Assembly: GCA_963666945.2 (NCBI GenBank)
Contig: CAXXRT010000054.1
Coordinates: 1-64,000, forward strand
Length of the DNA: 64,000 nt
Origin: G963666945 sp963666945
Lineage (GTDB): Bacteria > Bacteroidota > Bacteroidia > Bacteroidales > Marinifilaceae
Reading direction: 5' to 3'
The notes under the pieces are model-generated. The model saw only the letters and a program-made list of their open reading frames with translations. It made no database searches and had not been told where the DNA came from. Positions 8,656 through 17,337 of the stretch are shown piece by piece. Position 1 is the stretch's first letter. Each line of letters starts with the position of its first letter. Both the position numbers and the translations under genes were made by a program.

Positions 8656-9207
8656 TTATATTTCATTCACAACTTCCACGCTGTTTATACCTTTTTCTAT
8701 AGCTTGAAGGTTTAGTGGAATTAATTTGTGGTGACGTTCGGGTAATGATTTCTCAAGACCTTTTCTTACATTTTCAATTTTTACAAGAGGCTTAACCTTA
8801 AGGTATCCACCGAGAATGATCATGTTGAAAGTCTTTGGATTTCCCATATCCGAAGCAATGCTTGTTCCTTCTATTTTGTAGATGTTTATATCTTTGCGAG
8901 AAGGATGCTTAGTTATACCGTTGGGATCATATAAAAGAGTGCCACCTGGTTTAACTGCATGTTCAAACTTATCCATAGACTGTTGGTTAAGAATAACAGC
9001 AGTATCATATTGTGTAAGTATAGGTGAACTTATTCTATCATCGCTAAGGATTACTGTAACGTTTGCAGTTCCACCACGCATTTCAGGACCGTAAGAAGGC
9101 ATCCAAGAAACTTCCTGGTCTTGCATGATTCCTGAATAAGCAAGAATCTTACCCATAGAAAGAACTCCTTGTCCTCCAAATCCGGCGATTATTATTTCTT
9201 CTGTCAT
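8656..9207 (-). CDS. korC: 2-oxoacid:ferredoxin oxidoreductase, gamma subunit
   Basis: Gamma subunit of a four-part 2-oxoacid:ferredoxin oxidoreductase, which turns a 2-oxoacid plus CoA into acyl-CoA, CO2 and reduced ferredoxin in the cytoplasm. In 183 residues it shows the family opening IIIAGFGGQGVLSMGKILAY, then SWMPSYGPEMRGGTANVTVI near residue 37 and a MIILGGYL segment. It is the last gene of korD-korA-korB-korC and is followed by a strong terminator. Substrate is open: 2-oxoglutarate (Kor) and branched-chain 2-oxoacids (Vor) are both possible, and the symbol follows the common four-subunit naming. Confidence 0.88.
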   Translation of the reverse strand: MTEEIIIAGFGGQGVLSMGKILAYSGIMQDQEVSWMPSYGPEMRGGTANVTVILSDDRISSPILTQYDTAVILNQQSMDKFEHAVKPGGTLLYDPNGITKHPSRKDINIYKIEGTSIASDMGNPKTFNMIILGGYLKVKPLVKIENVRKGLEKSLPERHHKLIPLNLQAIEKGINSVEVVNEI

Positions 9208-9253
9208 AACTTCTCTGTTGTTAGTTTAATTAAATCTTTAATGATGTTTGAGT

Positions 9254-10021
9254 TTATTCGTCTTTCATATCTCCTAAAGGATATTTAGGGAACATATTCT
9301 CAACCATCCATTCGTTTGATTTTACAGGAGAAAGTTTCCATCCTGAGTTACATGTACCAACAACTTCAACAAATGAAGTTCCTTTGTTTTTGCCAGCATT
9401 TTCAAAAGCTTTTCTGATAGCTTTTTTAGCTTTTCTAACGTGGTTAGCAGTGTGAGCTGCTTGTCTAGTCACATAGCAGGTACCAGGAAGCTGTGCGATA
9501 AGCTCAGTAATTTTCATTGTGTGTCCATTAAGAGCTACATCTCTACCGTAAGGAGTAGTTGCAGTTATCTGTCCTTCTAGAGTAGTTGGAGCCATTTGTC
9601 CACCAGTCATTCCGTAGATAGCGTTGTTGATAAAAATTACAACAATGTTTTCTCCACGATTACAAGCGTGCATGATTTCAGCACAACCAATAGAGGCAAG
9701 GTCACCATCTCCCTGATATGTAAATACATATTTCTCAGGGTGAAGTCTGCTTACTGCTGTAGCAAGAGCAGGAGCTCTACCGTGAGCAGCTTCTTGCCAG
9801 TCAATATCAAGGTAGTTGTATGCAAGCACAGAACACCCTACAGGAGAAATACCAATAGTTTGATCCTGTATTTCCATTTCTTCAATAACTTCTGCAACAA
9901 GCTTGTGAACTACCCCGTGAGTACAACCTGGGCAGTAGTGCATGATGTTATCTGTAAGAACCGGAGTCTTTTTATAAATCAGGTTCTCTTCTTTTATTAT
10001 ATCTTTTAAATCTTCTGCCAT
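9254..10021 (-). CDS. korB: 2-oxoacid:ferredoxin oxidoreductase, beta subunit (TPP-binding)
   Basis: Beta subunit that binds thiamine pyrophosphate and carries out decarboxylation. The TPP/Mg motif is clear: YQGDGDLASIG at about residues 100-110 with the trailing NNAIYGMTGGQ about 30 residues on. An early CPGCTHG segment (about residue 31) is usual for the family and GISPVGCSV follows. It is 255 residues, standard for KorB/VorA-type subunits. It starts 4 bases after korA ends, so the alpha and beta subunits are translated in tandem. Confidence 0.9.
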   Translation of the reverse strand: MAEDLKDIIKEENLIYKKTPVLTDNIMHYCPGCTHGVVHKLVAEVIEEMEIQDQTIGISPVGCSVLAYNYLDIDWQEAAHGRAPALATAVSRLHPEKYVFTYQGDGDLASIGCAEIMHACNRGENIVVIFINNAIYGMTGGQMAPTTLEGQITATTPYGRDVALNGHTMKITELIAQLPGTCYVTRQAAHTANHVRKAKKAIRKAFENAGKNKGTSFVEVVGTCNSGWKLSPVKSNEWMVENMFPKYPLGDMKDE

Positions 10022-10025
10022 GATC

Positions 10026-11111
10026 TTATGCTCCTATAATTTTTTGTTCAAGGGCTTCAACAACTTCTTCAGGACTATGAATTACTCCGCCGTAACGTCC
10101 AAAATGCTCTACTGGCACTTTACCGTTGACAGCAAGACGAATATCTTCTACCATTTGTCCTGCACTCATTTCTACAGATAAAATTCCTTTTACCTGTCCT
10201 AGCATTTCTTGAATTGCTTTAGTTGGGTAAGGGAAAAGAGTAATAGGACGGAGTAAACCTACTTTAATTCCTTTTTCTCTTGCAATCTGCATTGATTTTT
10301 GGCAAATACGGGCACTTGATCCGTAAGCTATGAAAAGATAGTCTGCATCGTCGCAATCTATTTTTTCAAACATTACATCATTTTCTTGCATTGCTTTGTA
10401 TTTTGCCTGAAGTTTGTGATTGAATTGCTCTTGAGAAGTAGCTTCAAGGTCAAGAGAAGTAGCAATTACTCTTTCTTTACCTTTTTCTTTTCCAGTTGTA
10501 GCCCATTCTCCGTGCATTTCTTTAATCTGCTCGTTAGTCCATCTTGGCTTGAATTCTTTCAATTCAACTTTTTCCATCATCTGTCCGATGATACCATCAG
10601 AAAGAATCATACATGGGTTTCGGTATTTGAATGCAAGATCAAAACCTAATTCCATAAAATCATTCATTTCCTGAACTGATGCAGGTGCAAGTACTATTAA
10701 GTGATAATCTCCGTGACCACCACCTTTTACTGCTTGAAAATAATCTGACTGGGCAGGTTGAATGGTACCAAGACCTGGTCCTCCCCTAACAACGTTGAGA
10801 ACGACACAAGGTAACTCTGCTCCAGCTAAATATGTTAGACCTTCCTGCTTAAGGCTGATGCCTGGGCTGGAAGAAGAAGTCATAACTTTTTTCCCACATG
10901 CAGCACCACCATAAACCATGTTTATAGCAGCAACTTCACTTTCAGCCTGAAGAACAACCATTCCGGTTTCCTCCCAAGGCTTACGGGCCATAAGTGTTTC
11001 CATTACTTCGGACTGAGGTGTGATAGGATAACCGAAGTACCCGTCGCATCCGCAACGAATAGCGGCTTCGGCAATAACCTCATTCCCTTTCATTAATCTT
11101 ACTTCTGCCAT
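10026..11111 (-). CDS. korA: 2-oxoacid:ferredoxin oxidoreductase, alpha subunit
   Basis: Alpha subunit, combining the pyrimidine-binding fold and the transketolase C-terminal fold. In 361 residues it shows FGYPITPQSEVMETL near residue 26, the AESEVAAINMVYGGAACGKK stretch, and TSSSSPGISLKQEGLTYLAG, all typical. The C-terminal domain has a YGSSARI segment and GLLRPITLFPYP. Many databases call this form VorB (3-methyl-2-oxobutanoate type); the sequence alone does not settle the substrate. It lies 28 bases after korD. Confidence 0.9.
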   Translation of the reverse strand: MAEVRLMKGNEVIAEAAIRCGCDGYFGYPITPQSEVMETLMARKPWEETGMVVLQAESEVAAINMVYGGAACGKKVMTSSSSPGISLKQEGLTYLAGAELPCVVLNVVRGGPGLGTIQPAQSDYFQAVKGGGHGDYHLIVLAPASVQEMNDFMELGFDLAFKYRNPCMILSDGIIGQMMEKVELKEFKPRWTNEQIKEMHGEWATTGKEKGKERVIATSLDLEATSQEQFNHKLQAKYKAMQENDVMFEKIDCDDADYLFIAYGSSARICQKSMQIAREKGIKVGLLRPITLFPYPTKAIQEMLGQVKGILSVEMSAGQMVEDIRLAVNGKVPVEHFGRYGGVIHSPEEVVEALEQKIIGA

Positions 11112-11139
11112 TTTTTTATAATTTTTTGAAGTTTAATTT

Positions 11140-11367
11140 TTATTCTGCCTTAGCTCTATACACAGTAATACAACTGTCTGGGCATACTAACCCGCAACTC
11201 GAACAACCAATACAAGCTTCAGGATGGGCCATGTGTGCATAGCGGTATCCTTTCCCGTTTACTTCATTGGCTAGTTGAATTACGTTTGTAGGACATGCAA
11301 CAACACAAAGTTCGCATCCCTTACATTTTTCTACGTCAACAACGATAGCGCCTCTAACTTTTGCCAT
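11140..11367 (-). CDS. korD: 2-oxoacid:ferredoxin oxidoreductase, delta subunit (2x[4Fe-4S] ferredoxin)
   Basis: Small electron-carrying subunit of 75 residues. Two complete [4Fe-4S] motifs are visible: CKGCELCVVACP and CIGCSSCGLVCP. It takes electrons from the alpha/beta catalytic pair to free ferredoxin. It is the first gene of the operon on the minus strand. I found no convincing promoter of the standard form in the bases just upstream. Confidence 0.92.
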   Translation of the reverse strand: MAKVRGAIVVDVEKCKGCELCVVACPTNVIQLANEVNGKGYRYAHMAHPEACIGCSSCGLVCPDSCITVYRAKAE

Positions 11368-11480
11368 AGCTTTATTAGATTATGAATTATAAATAATACT
11401 TTAATAATTGCTTAGAAATTCTAAGTAAATTTCGCGATAAAGTTATGAATTAATATTTAAATTGGGTATGTTTTTTTAAA

Positions 11481-11504
11481 AAAATCCCTCATTTGAGGGA
11501 TTTT
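11481..11504. terminator. Orphan bidirectional terminator hairpin
   Basis: AAAATCCCTC / GAGGGATTTT form a perfect 10-bp stem with a 4-base loop, with A/T runs on both sides. It lies upstream of korD, with no complete gene that would end there. The minus-strand remnant ending at 11569 is the only candidate whose transcript it would stop. Confidence 0.75.
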
Positions 11505-11568
11505 AGAGTATTTATTAAAGCTTGTTTTCCGAATCTATAATAGCTGCACTATATAGACAAATGCCGTA

Positions 11569-11784
11569 CTATTCCCTTTTTTTAATACAAGACTCTATCT
11601 TTTCTTTATAGTTGTTGTCTGTATAGTCATAAACATCGGAATATCCATTTCCAATTTGGATTTGTCATTTTATTACAGTGGATTCAGGTTTAATAAATAG
11701 AATAGTGTTTTTTGCATTCAAATGCTGTCTTGTAAGTAACATATCCTTTTTGTGTAGAAAACGTGGTGGCGGTAATTTTTGTTA
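11569..11784 (-). pseudogene. Possible decayed gene remnant
   Basis: On the minus strand a frame ending in TAG at 11569-11571 encodes a protein-like tail (GNGYSDVYDYTDNNYKEKIE), and upstream of an in-frame TGA at 11665-11667 the same frame stays open to about 11784 (including AKNTILFIKPESTVIK). Changing that single stop would give one reading frame of about 70 codons. A perfect terminator hairpin lies 65 bases past its end in the right direction. I do not recognise the family. The call rests on open frame, plausible amino-acid content and the terminator; chance is possible in such AT-rich DNA. Confidence 0.3.
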
Positions 11785-12193
11785 AAATTTTAGCGAAAAT
11801 CATACTAAAGTGAAACTTTTTCTAAATTCATAGATAATACATATAGTAGTTGAAATAATATTCTTAAGTGAAAATTACTTATAAAAAGGATATATGGGGG
11901 AAAGGTTGATTTGTCAATATTTCTGATATGTCGATAGAATTGTTCCTGTTGAGATTCTTAATTCATGAATTTCAATAGGTAGGGGAATTAAGGAAACAAA
12001 AATTCACTTGGATTTGGATAAAGATGTATAGTATATGTATTGCATTGAGGAATATTTGTCTTGATATTCATGTGTTCAGTTGATTTGTTTTCCTGTTTTT
12101 TGTGGAAAATAGTGATAGAGGTATTGTAAAAAGCGGATTTTTACAGAATGTACTGATTTTTAGTATTTTTTAGCCAAAAAAAAGTCTGATGGG
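11785..12193. other. Gene-free AT-rich stretch before the str promoter
   Basis: No gene is seen on either strand. The only structure noted is an 8-bp inverted repeat, TGTAAAAA / TTTTTACA with a 5-base spacer, at 12125-12145, about 50 bases before the str promoter. It could be an operator or a chance repeat. Confidence 0.5.
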
Positions 12194-12224
12194 TTTGTTT
12201 TTTTAATTATTAACGATATCTTTG
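12194..12224 (+). promoter_or_regulatory. Promoter of the str-S10-spc-alpha superoperon
   Basis: TTTG at 12194-12197, then exactly 19 bases, then TATCTTTG at 12217-12224: a full match to the Bacteroidetes primary-sigma consensus. Transcription should begin near 12231, giving a leader of about 35-40 bases before rpsL. I found no equally good promoter within the following 18 kb. Confidence 0.88.
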
Positions 12225-12267
12225 CAGGCCGAAATTGTATAATTGTATTTAATTTAAAAGTAATTGT

Positions 12268-12648
12268 ATGCCTACTATTCAACAGTTAGTTAGGAAAGGA
12301 AGAACCAGAAAGGTGGAGAAAAGTAAAGCTCCAGCGCTGGATGCATGTCCTCAGAGAAGAGGGGTATGTGTACGTGTTTACACAACTACTCCAAAGAAGC
12401 CAAACTCGGCTATGAGGAAAGTTGCGAGGGTTAGGTTGACAAACGGAAAAGAAGTGAATGCTTATATTCCAGGAGAAGGTCATAACTTGCAAGAGCACTC
12501 GATTGTTCTTATTCGTGGGGGTAGGGTTAAAGACCTTCCAGGGGTAAGATATCACTTGGTTCGTGGTGCATTAGATGCTTCTGGTGTAGAAGGACGTACT
12601 CAGAGACGTTCTAAGTATGGTACGAAAAGACCTAAGGCTAAGAAGTAA
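12268..12648 (+). CDS. rpsL: 30S ribosomal protein S12
   Basis: S12 lies at the decoding centre of the small subunit and helps monitor codon-anticodon fit. The 126-residue product has the near-invariant loops TTTPKKPNSAMRK and GGRVKDLPGVRYH, where streptomycin resistance mutations usually fall; the lysines there are the wild-type ones. The basic C-terminus ends KRPKAKK. It is the first gene after the superoperon promoter. A 142-base spacer separates it from rpsG, longer than most gaps in the operon. Confidence 0.98.
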   Translation: MPTIQQLVRKGRTRKVEKSKAPALDACPQRRGVCVRVYTTTPKKPNSAMRKVARVRLTNGKEVNAYIPGEGHNLQEHSIVLIRGGRVKDLPGVRYHLVRGALDASGVEGRTQRRSKYGTKRPKAKK

Positions 12649-12790
12649 TTTAGTAAGAGTTAAAATTAATGTAGTTAACCGGAGTTAAGTTTATGTTTTG
12701 TTCCATGTTGGTTGAGTAAATAATCGTGAGATTGTTGAAGCAAGTACTATGGACAGCTAAATAACTGAATAACTCGTAAACAAAGAGAAG

Positions 12791-13270
12791 ATGAGGAAGT
12801 CAAAACCTAAGAAGAGAATTTTGCTGCCGGACCCAAAATTTAATGATGTTTTGGTGACAAGATTCGTAAATGACCTTATGGTTGATGGTAAAAAAACTCT
12901 GGCTTTTAATATTTTTTACAACGCTTTGGAAATCGTTGATGAAAAATTAGCCAAGAAGGAAGAAAAGGGTGCTTTAGAAATTTGGAAAAAAGCGCTAGAA
13001 AATGTTACTCCAAGCGTTGAGGTTAAATCTCGTCGTGTTGGAGGTGCTACATTCCAGGTTCCTATGGAAATCAGACCTTCAAGAAAGATCTCTATTTCTA
13101 TTAAAAATATGATTTTGTTTGCTCGTAAGAGATCCGGTCGTTCAATGGCTGAGAAATTATCTGCTGAAATCATGTCTGCCTATAAGGAAGAGGGAGGGGC
13201 ATTTAAGAAGAAAGAGGATACACATAGAATGGCAGAGGCCAACAGGGCATTTGCTCATTTTAGATTTTAA
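12791..13270 (+). CDS. rpsG: 30S ribosomal protein S7
   Basis: S7 starts assembly of the small-subunit head and contacts the E-site tRNA. The 159-residue protein shows the typical opening RKSKPKKRILLPDPKFND, the signature VEVKSRRVGGATFQVPMEIR near the middle, and the C-terminal EDTHRMAEANRAFAHFRF. Length is normal. fusA starts 12 bases later. In other bacteria S7 represses this operon by binding its own message; the long spacer ahead of this gene could hold such a site, but I see no clear structure there. Confidence 0.98.
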   Translation: MRKSKPKKRILLPDPKFNDVLVTRFVNDLMVDGKKTLAFNIFYNALEIVDEKLAKKEEKGALEIWKKALENVTPSVEVKSRRVGGATFQVPMEIRPSRKISISIKNMILFARKRSGRSMAEKLSAEIMSAYKEEGGAFKKKEDTHRMAEANRAFAHFRF

Positions 13271-13282
13271 TAAGAGAGAGAC

Positions 13283-15403
13283 ATGGCAAAGAGAGATTTA
13301 AGATTTACTAGAAATATCGGTATCATGGCGCATATCGATGCTGGTAAGACAACGACTACTGAGCGTATTTTATTTTATACTGGTGTTAATCACAAGATAG
13401 GTGAGACACATGATGGTTCAGCAACAATGGACTGGATGGAGCAGGAGCAGGAAAGAGGTATTACAATTACATCTGCTGCGACTACATGTTTCTGGAATTT
13501 TGAAGATAATCAGTATAAAGTAAACATTATTGACACTCCGGGACACGTTGACTTTACTGTTGAAGTAGAGCGTTCTCTAAGGGTATTGGATGGAGCTGTA
13601 GCTCTTTTCTGTGCCGTTGGTGGTGTTGAGGCACAATCAGAAACTGTATGGCGCCAGGCTAACAAATATGGTGTACCAAGAATCGCTTTCGTAAACAAGA
13701 TGGACCGTTCGGGTGCAGATTTCTACAAAGCAGTTCGTGAAATTGAAGAAAAACTTGGTTCTAATCCAGTACCTCTTCAGATTCCTATAGGTGTTGAAGA
13801 ATCTTTTCAAGGGGTTGTTGACCTAATTGAAATGAAGGCTGTAGTATGGCATGATGATGCTGATCTTGGTTCGACATATACTTTGGAGGATATTCCTGCT
13901 GACCTTATTGATGAGGCAGAAGAGTGGAGAGGGAAACTTATTGAGGCAGTTGCTGTACAGGATGAAGCTTTATTAGATAGATATTTTGAAGATCCTGATT
14001 CTATTACAGTCGACCAGGTGAAGGAGGCTATCCGTAAGGCTACAATCGCTATGGATATTGTTCCTGTTCTTTGTGGATCTGCATTTAAGAATAAAGGTGT
14101 TCAGAGACTTTTGGATGCTACAATATCATTCCTTCCATCTCCATTGGATAAGGGCCAGCTTATTGGTAATGAGCCAGGAGATGAGGAGACTGAAATTTTG
14201 GTTAATCCTGATTCTGATGAACCTCTTGTTGCTTTAGCATTTAAAATTGCAACAGATCCATTCGTTGGTCGTCTATGTTTTACCAGAATATATTCAGGTA
14301 AAATAGAAGCAGGTTCCTATATATACAATGCAAGGACTGGTAGAAAAGAGAGAATTTCTCGTCTTTATCAGATGCATTCAAATAAACAGCAGCCAAAAGA
14401 CGTAATTGAGGCTGGTGATATTTGTGCTTGTGTTGGTTTTAAAGATATTAGAACAGGTGATACTCTTTGTGAGGTAGGTCGTCCTGTTGAGCTTGAATCT
14501 ATGACATTCCCAGAACCAGTAATCGGTATTGCTATTGAGCCTCTTACTCAGAAAGATACTGATAAACTTGGAATGGCATTAGGAAAACTAGCAGAAGAAG
14601 ATCCTACTTTTAGAGTTAAAACTGATGAAGATTCAGGTCAGACTGTTATTAGTGGTATGGGTGAGCTTCATCTTGATATCATTCTTGATCGTTTGAAACG
14701 TGAGTTTAAGGTAGAATGTAATCAGGGTGCGCCTCAGGTTGCTTATAAGGAAGCTATCACTAAGATGGTTGAACAAAGAGAAGTGTTTAAAAAGCAGTCT
14801 GGTGGTCGTGGTAAATTTGCTGATATTCAGTTCCGTATTGGCCCTGTTGATGCAAGTTTCGAAGGGACAGGATTACAGTTTGTTGATGAAATTAAAGGTG
14901 GAAATATTCCCAAAGAATTTATTCCTTCTGTTCAAAAAGGGTTTACTGAGGCTTTGGCTAATGGTGTGTTAGCTGGCTTTAATGTTGACTCAGTAAAAGT
15001 TGTATTGTTTGACGGTTCGTTTCACCCAGTTGACTCTGACCAACTTTCATTTGAGATGGCTGCAAAAATGGGATTCAAGAGTGCATGTGCTAAAGCCTCG
15101 CCTGTATTACTTGAACCTATCATGAAGTTGGAAGTAGTTACCCCAGAAGAGTATATGGGTGACATTATCGGAGACCTTAACCGTAGAAGGGGACAGATCG
15201 AAGGTATGGAATCAAAACATGGTGCTCGCGTTGTTAATGCATTAGTTCCACTTTCTGAGCAATTCGGATATGTGACTGTATTAAGAACACTATCTTCAGG
15301 TAGAGCTACTTCATCTATGGAATTTGAGAAATATGCTGAAGTACCTAAGGGAATAGCCAAAGAGGTAGTAGAGAAAATGAATGGAAGAGTAGATTTATTA
15401 TAA
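13283..15403 (+). CDS. fusA: Elongation factor G
   Basis: EF-G is the GTPase that moves tRNAs and mRNA through the ribosome after each peptide bond, and it also helps recycle ribosomes. The 706-residue product has G1 AHIDAGKTTTTER (about residues 16-28), the switch segment QERGITITSAA, G3 DTPGH, G4 NKMD and G5 GSAFKNKG, followed by domains II-V; the tip region shows HLDIILDRLKREF. Located directly between rpsG and rpsJ. Bacteroidetes often have a second EF-G paralogue elsewhere; this copy, inside the str operon, is the canonical one. Confidence 0.98.
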   Translation: MAKRDLRFTRNIGIMAHIDAGKTTTTERILFYTGVNHKIGETHDGSATMDWMEQEQERGITITSAATTCFWNFEDNQYKVNIIDTPGHVDFTVEVERSLRVLDGAVALFCAVGGVEAQSETVWRQANKYGVPRIAFVNKMDRSGADFYKAVREIEEKLGSNPVPLQIPIGVEESFQGVVDLIEMKAVVWHDDADLGSTYTLEDIPADLIDEAEEWRGKLIEAVAVQDEALLDRYFEDPDSITVDQVKEAIRKATIAMDIVPVLCGSAFKNKGVQRLLDATISFLPSPLDKGQLIGNEPGDEETEILVNPDSDEPLVALAFKIATDPFVGRLCFTRIYSGKIEAGSYIYNARTGRKERISRLYQMHSNKQQPKDVIEAGDICACVGFKDIRTGDTLCEVGRPVELESMTFPEPVIGIAIEPLTQKDTDKLGMALGKLAEEDPTFRVKTDEDSGQTVISGMGELHLDIILDRLKREFKVECNQGAPQVAYKEAITKMVEQREVFKKQSGGRGKFADIQFRIGPVDASFEGTGLQFVDEIKGGNIPKEFIPSVQKGFTEALANGVLAGFNVDSVKVVLFDGSFHPVDSDQLSFEMAAKMGFKSACAKASPVLLEPIMKLEVVTPEEYMGDIIGDLNRRRGQIEGMESKHGARVVNALVPLSEQFGYVTVLRTLSSGRATSSMEFEKYAEVPKGIAKEVVEKMNGRVDLL

Positions 15404-15419
15404 TATAAGTTAAATTATC

Positions 15420-15725
15420 ATGAGCCAAAAGATTAGAATTAAACTTAAATCTTACGATCATAACTTAGTAGATAAATCTGCTGAGAAGATTGTGAAGACT
15501 GTAAAGGCTACCGGAGCAGTTGTTAGTGGTCCTATACCATTGCCAACTAATAAAAGGATTTTTACTGTAAACCGTTCTACTTTTGTGAACAAAAAGAGTA
15601 GAGAACAGTTTCAGTTATCATCTTTTAAGAGACTAATCGATATTTATAGCTCTACAGCTAATACTATCGATGCTCTTATGAAGTTGGAGCTGCCTAGTGG
15701 TGTTGAAGTTGAGATTAAAGTTTGA
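15420..15725 (+). CDS. rpsJ: 30S ribosomal protein S10
   Basis: S10 binds in the head of the small subunit and, with NusB, takes part in antitermination. The 101-residue product has the typical LKSYDHNLVDKSAEKIV opening, the TGAVVSGPIPLPTNKRIFTV loop and the C-terminal LPSGVEVEIKV. It follows fusA by 16 bases, so there is no tuf gene between them, which is the usual Bacteroidetes arrangement. A weak hairpin (GCGAC / GTCGC, 15729-15748) follows before rplC. Confidence 0.98.
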   Translation: MSQKIRIKLKSYDHNLVDKSAEKIVKTVKATGAVVSGPIPLPTNKRIFTVNRSTFVNKKSREQFQLSSFKRLIDIYSSTANTIDALMKLELPSGVEVEIKV

Positions 15726-15778
15726 TGAGCGACGAAAACCTATGTCGCAATTAAAGTAAAATTTAAAAAAAGAGAAAA

Positions 15779-16396
15779 ATGCCAGGTTTAATTGGAAAAA
15801 AAGTCGGAATGACTTCCGTGTTCAGTGCCGAGGGAAAAAATATTCCATGCACTGTTATTGAGGCTGGTCCATGTGTGGTAACTCAGATTAAAACATTGGA
15901 AAATGATGGTTACCAAGCTGTTCAGTTGGGTTTTGAAGATAAAAAAGAAAAACACACAACTAAGCCGCTAAATGGACACTTTAAAAAGGCAGGCACTGCT
16001 CCTAAGAAGAAACTTGTAGAGTTTTCAGGTTATGAGGAGGATTACAATTTAGGAGATGAAATTAATGTAGAACTTTTCAACGGAGCACGTTTTGTTGATG
16101 TTTCTGGATTATCTAAAGGAAAAGGATTCCAGGGTGTTGTTAAAAGACATGGTTTCCGTGGTGTAGGTGATGCAACCCATGGTCAGCACAACCGTTTACG
16201 TGCACCAGGTTCTATCGGAGCATGTTCTACTCCTTCAAGGGTTTTTAAAGGTTTAAGAATGGCTGGAAGAACAGGTGGAGACACTGTTACTGTTCAGAAT
16301 CTTGAAATTTTAAAAGTGATACCTGAAAACAATTTATTATTAGTTAAGGGCTCTGTACCAGGAGCAAAAGGTTCATACTTAATTATTGAGAAGTAA
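15779..16396 (+). CDS. rplC: 50S ribosomal protein L3
   Basis: L3 is an early large-subunit assembly protein whose loop reaches close to the peptidyl transferase centre. The 205-residue protein begins MPGLIGKKVGMTSVFS and has the diagnostic GKGFQGVVKRHGFRG segment followed by ATHGQHNRLRAPGSIG. Its stop codon overlaps the first base of the rplD start (TAATG), so the two are coupled. Confidence 0.98.
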   Translation: MPGLIGKKVGMTSVFSAEGKNIPCTVIEAGPCVVTQIKTLENDGYQAVQLGFEDKKEKHTTKPLNGHFKKAGTAPKKKLVEFSGYEEDYNLGDEINVELFNGARFVDVSGLSKGKGFQGVVKRHGFRGVGDATHGQHNRLRAPGSIGACSTPSRVFKGLRMAGRTGGDTVTVQNLEILKVIPENNLLLVKGSVPGAKGSYLIIEK

Positions 16397-17031
16397 TGGA
16401 GTTAAGTGTATTTAATATCGCAGGACAGGAAACAGGCCGCAAAGTTGAGCTAAACGAAGCCATCTTTGGAGTTGAGCCTAATGAACATGCTATTTACCTT
16501 GACGTTAAACAGTACTTGGCAAATCAGCGTCAGGGTACTCATAAAGCGAAAGAAAGAGGTGAAATAGCAGGGAGTACTGCTAAACTGAAAAAGCAAAAAG
16601 GTACTGGTACAGCCAGGGCTGGTAGTATTAAGTCACCATTGTTTAGAGGAGGAGGCCGAGTATTCGGACCAAGACCAAGAAATTATGGTTTTAAACTAAA
16701 TAAAAAGCTTAAACAGTTGGCTCGTAAGTCTGCTTTGAGTATTAAAGCTCAGAACAATGGCTTAACAGTTGTTGAGGACTTTAATCTGGAAGCTCCTAAA
16801 ACTAGAAGTTTAGTAGAGATTGTAAATAATCTTAAGATTGAAGGAAGTAGAAGGTTACTTTTAGTTTTAAACGAGGCTAATGAAAATATATATTTGTCGT
16901 CTCGTAACCTACAAAATGTGGATGTAGTTCGTGTTAATGATCTTTCTACATACACTATTATGAAAGCTTCGGCAATTTTGTTTGTTGAGAGCTCAGTTGA
17001 GGGGTTAAACGAGATATTCAAGCTAAATTAA
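16396..17031 (+). CDS. rplD: 50S ribosomal protein L4
   Basis: L4 lines the peptide exit tunnel with an extended loop. In 211 residues the loop is visible as KLKKQKGTGTARAGSIKSPL followed by FRGGGRVFGPRPRNYGFKLN. In enterobacteria L4 represses its operon; no equivalent leader is evident here. Start overlaps the rplC stop by one base; rplW follows 10 bases later. Confidence 0.98.
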   Translation: MELSVFNIAGQETGRKVELNEAIFGVEPNEHAIYLDVKQYLANQRQGTHKAKERGEIAGSTAKLKKQKGTGTARAGSIKSPLFRGGGRVFGPRPRNYGFKLNKKLKQLARKSALSIKAQNNGLTVVEDFNLEAPKTRSLVEIVNNLKIEGSRRLLLVLNEANENIYLSSRNLQNVDVVRVNDLSTYTIMKASAILFVESSVEGLNEIFKLN

Positions 17032-17041
17032 TTTTAGAAAG

Positions 17042-17332
17042 ATGGAAATAATTGTAAAGCCCATAGTAACTGAGAAGATGACTGATCTAGGCGAGAAACT
17101 TAATCGCTTTGCATTTGTTGTTAACAAAGATGCTAACAAAATAGAGATCAAAAAAGCAGTTGAGGAAATGTATGATGTTAATGTTCTTTCTGTAAATACT
17201 ATGAATTACCAGGGTAAGGCTAAAAGTCGTTACACAAAGGCTGGTATGATTAGTGGGAGAACTAATTCATTCAAGAAGGCAATTGTTACATTAAATGAAG
17301 GTGATAGTATTGATTTTTTTAGCAATATTTAA
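17042..17332 (+). CDS. rplW: 50S ribosomal protein L23
   Basis: L23 sits at the tunnel exit and docks trigger factor and SRP. The 96-residue protein opens with IIVKPIVTEKMTDLGEKLNR and has FVVNKDANKIEIKKAVEEMY, both typical. It is in the standard S10 order between rplD and rplB, 5 bases before the latter. Confidence 0.97.
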   Translation: MEIIVKPIVTEKMTDLGEKLNRFAFVVNKDANKIEIKKAVEEMYDVNVLSVNTMNYQGKAKSRYTKAGMISGRTNSFKKAIVTLNEGDSIDFFSNI

Positions 17333-17337
17333 GTAAA

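Noticed and set aside
12649..12790. S7 autoregulatory structure between rpsL and rpsG
   Set aside because: The 142-base spacer is suggestive but I could not find a convincing long stem by eye.
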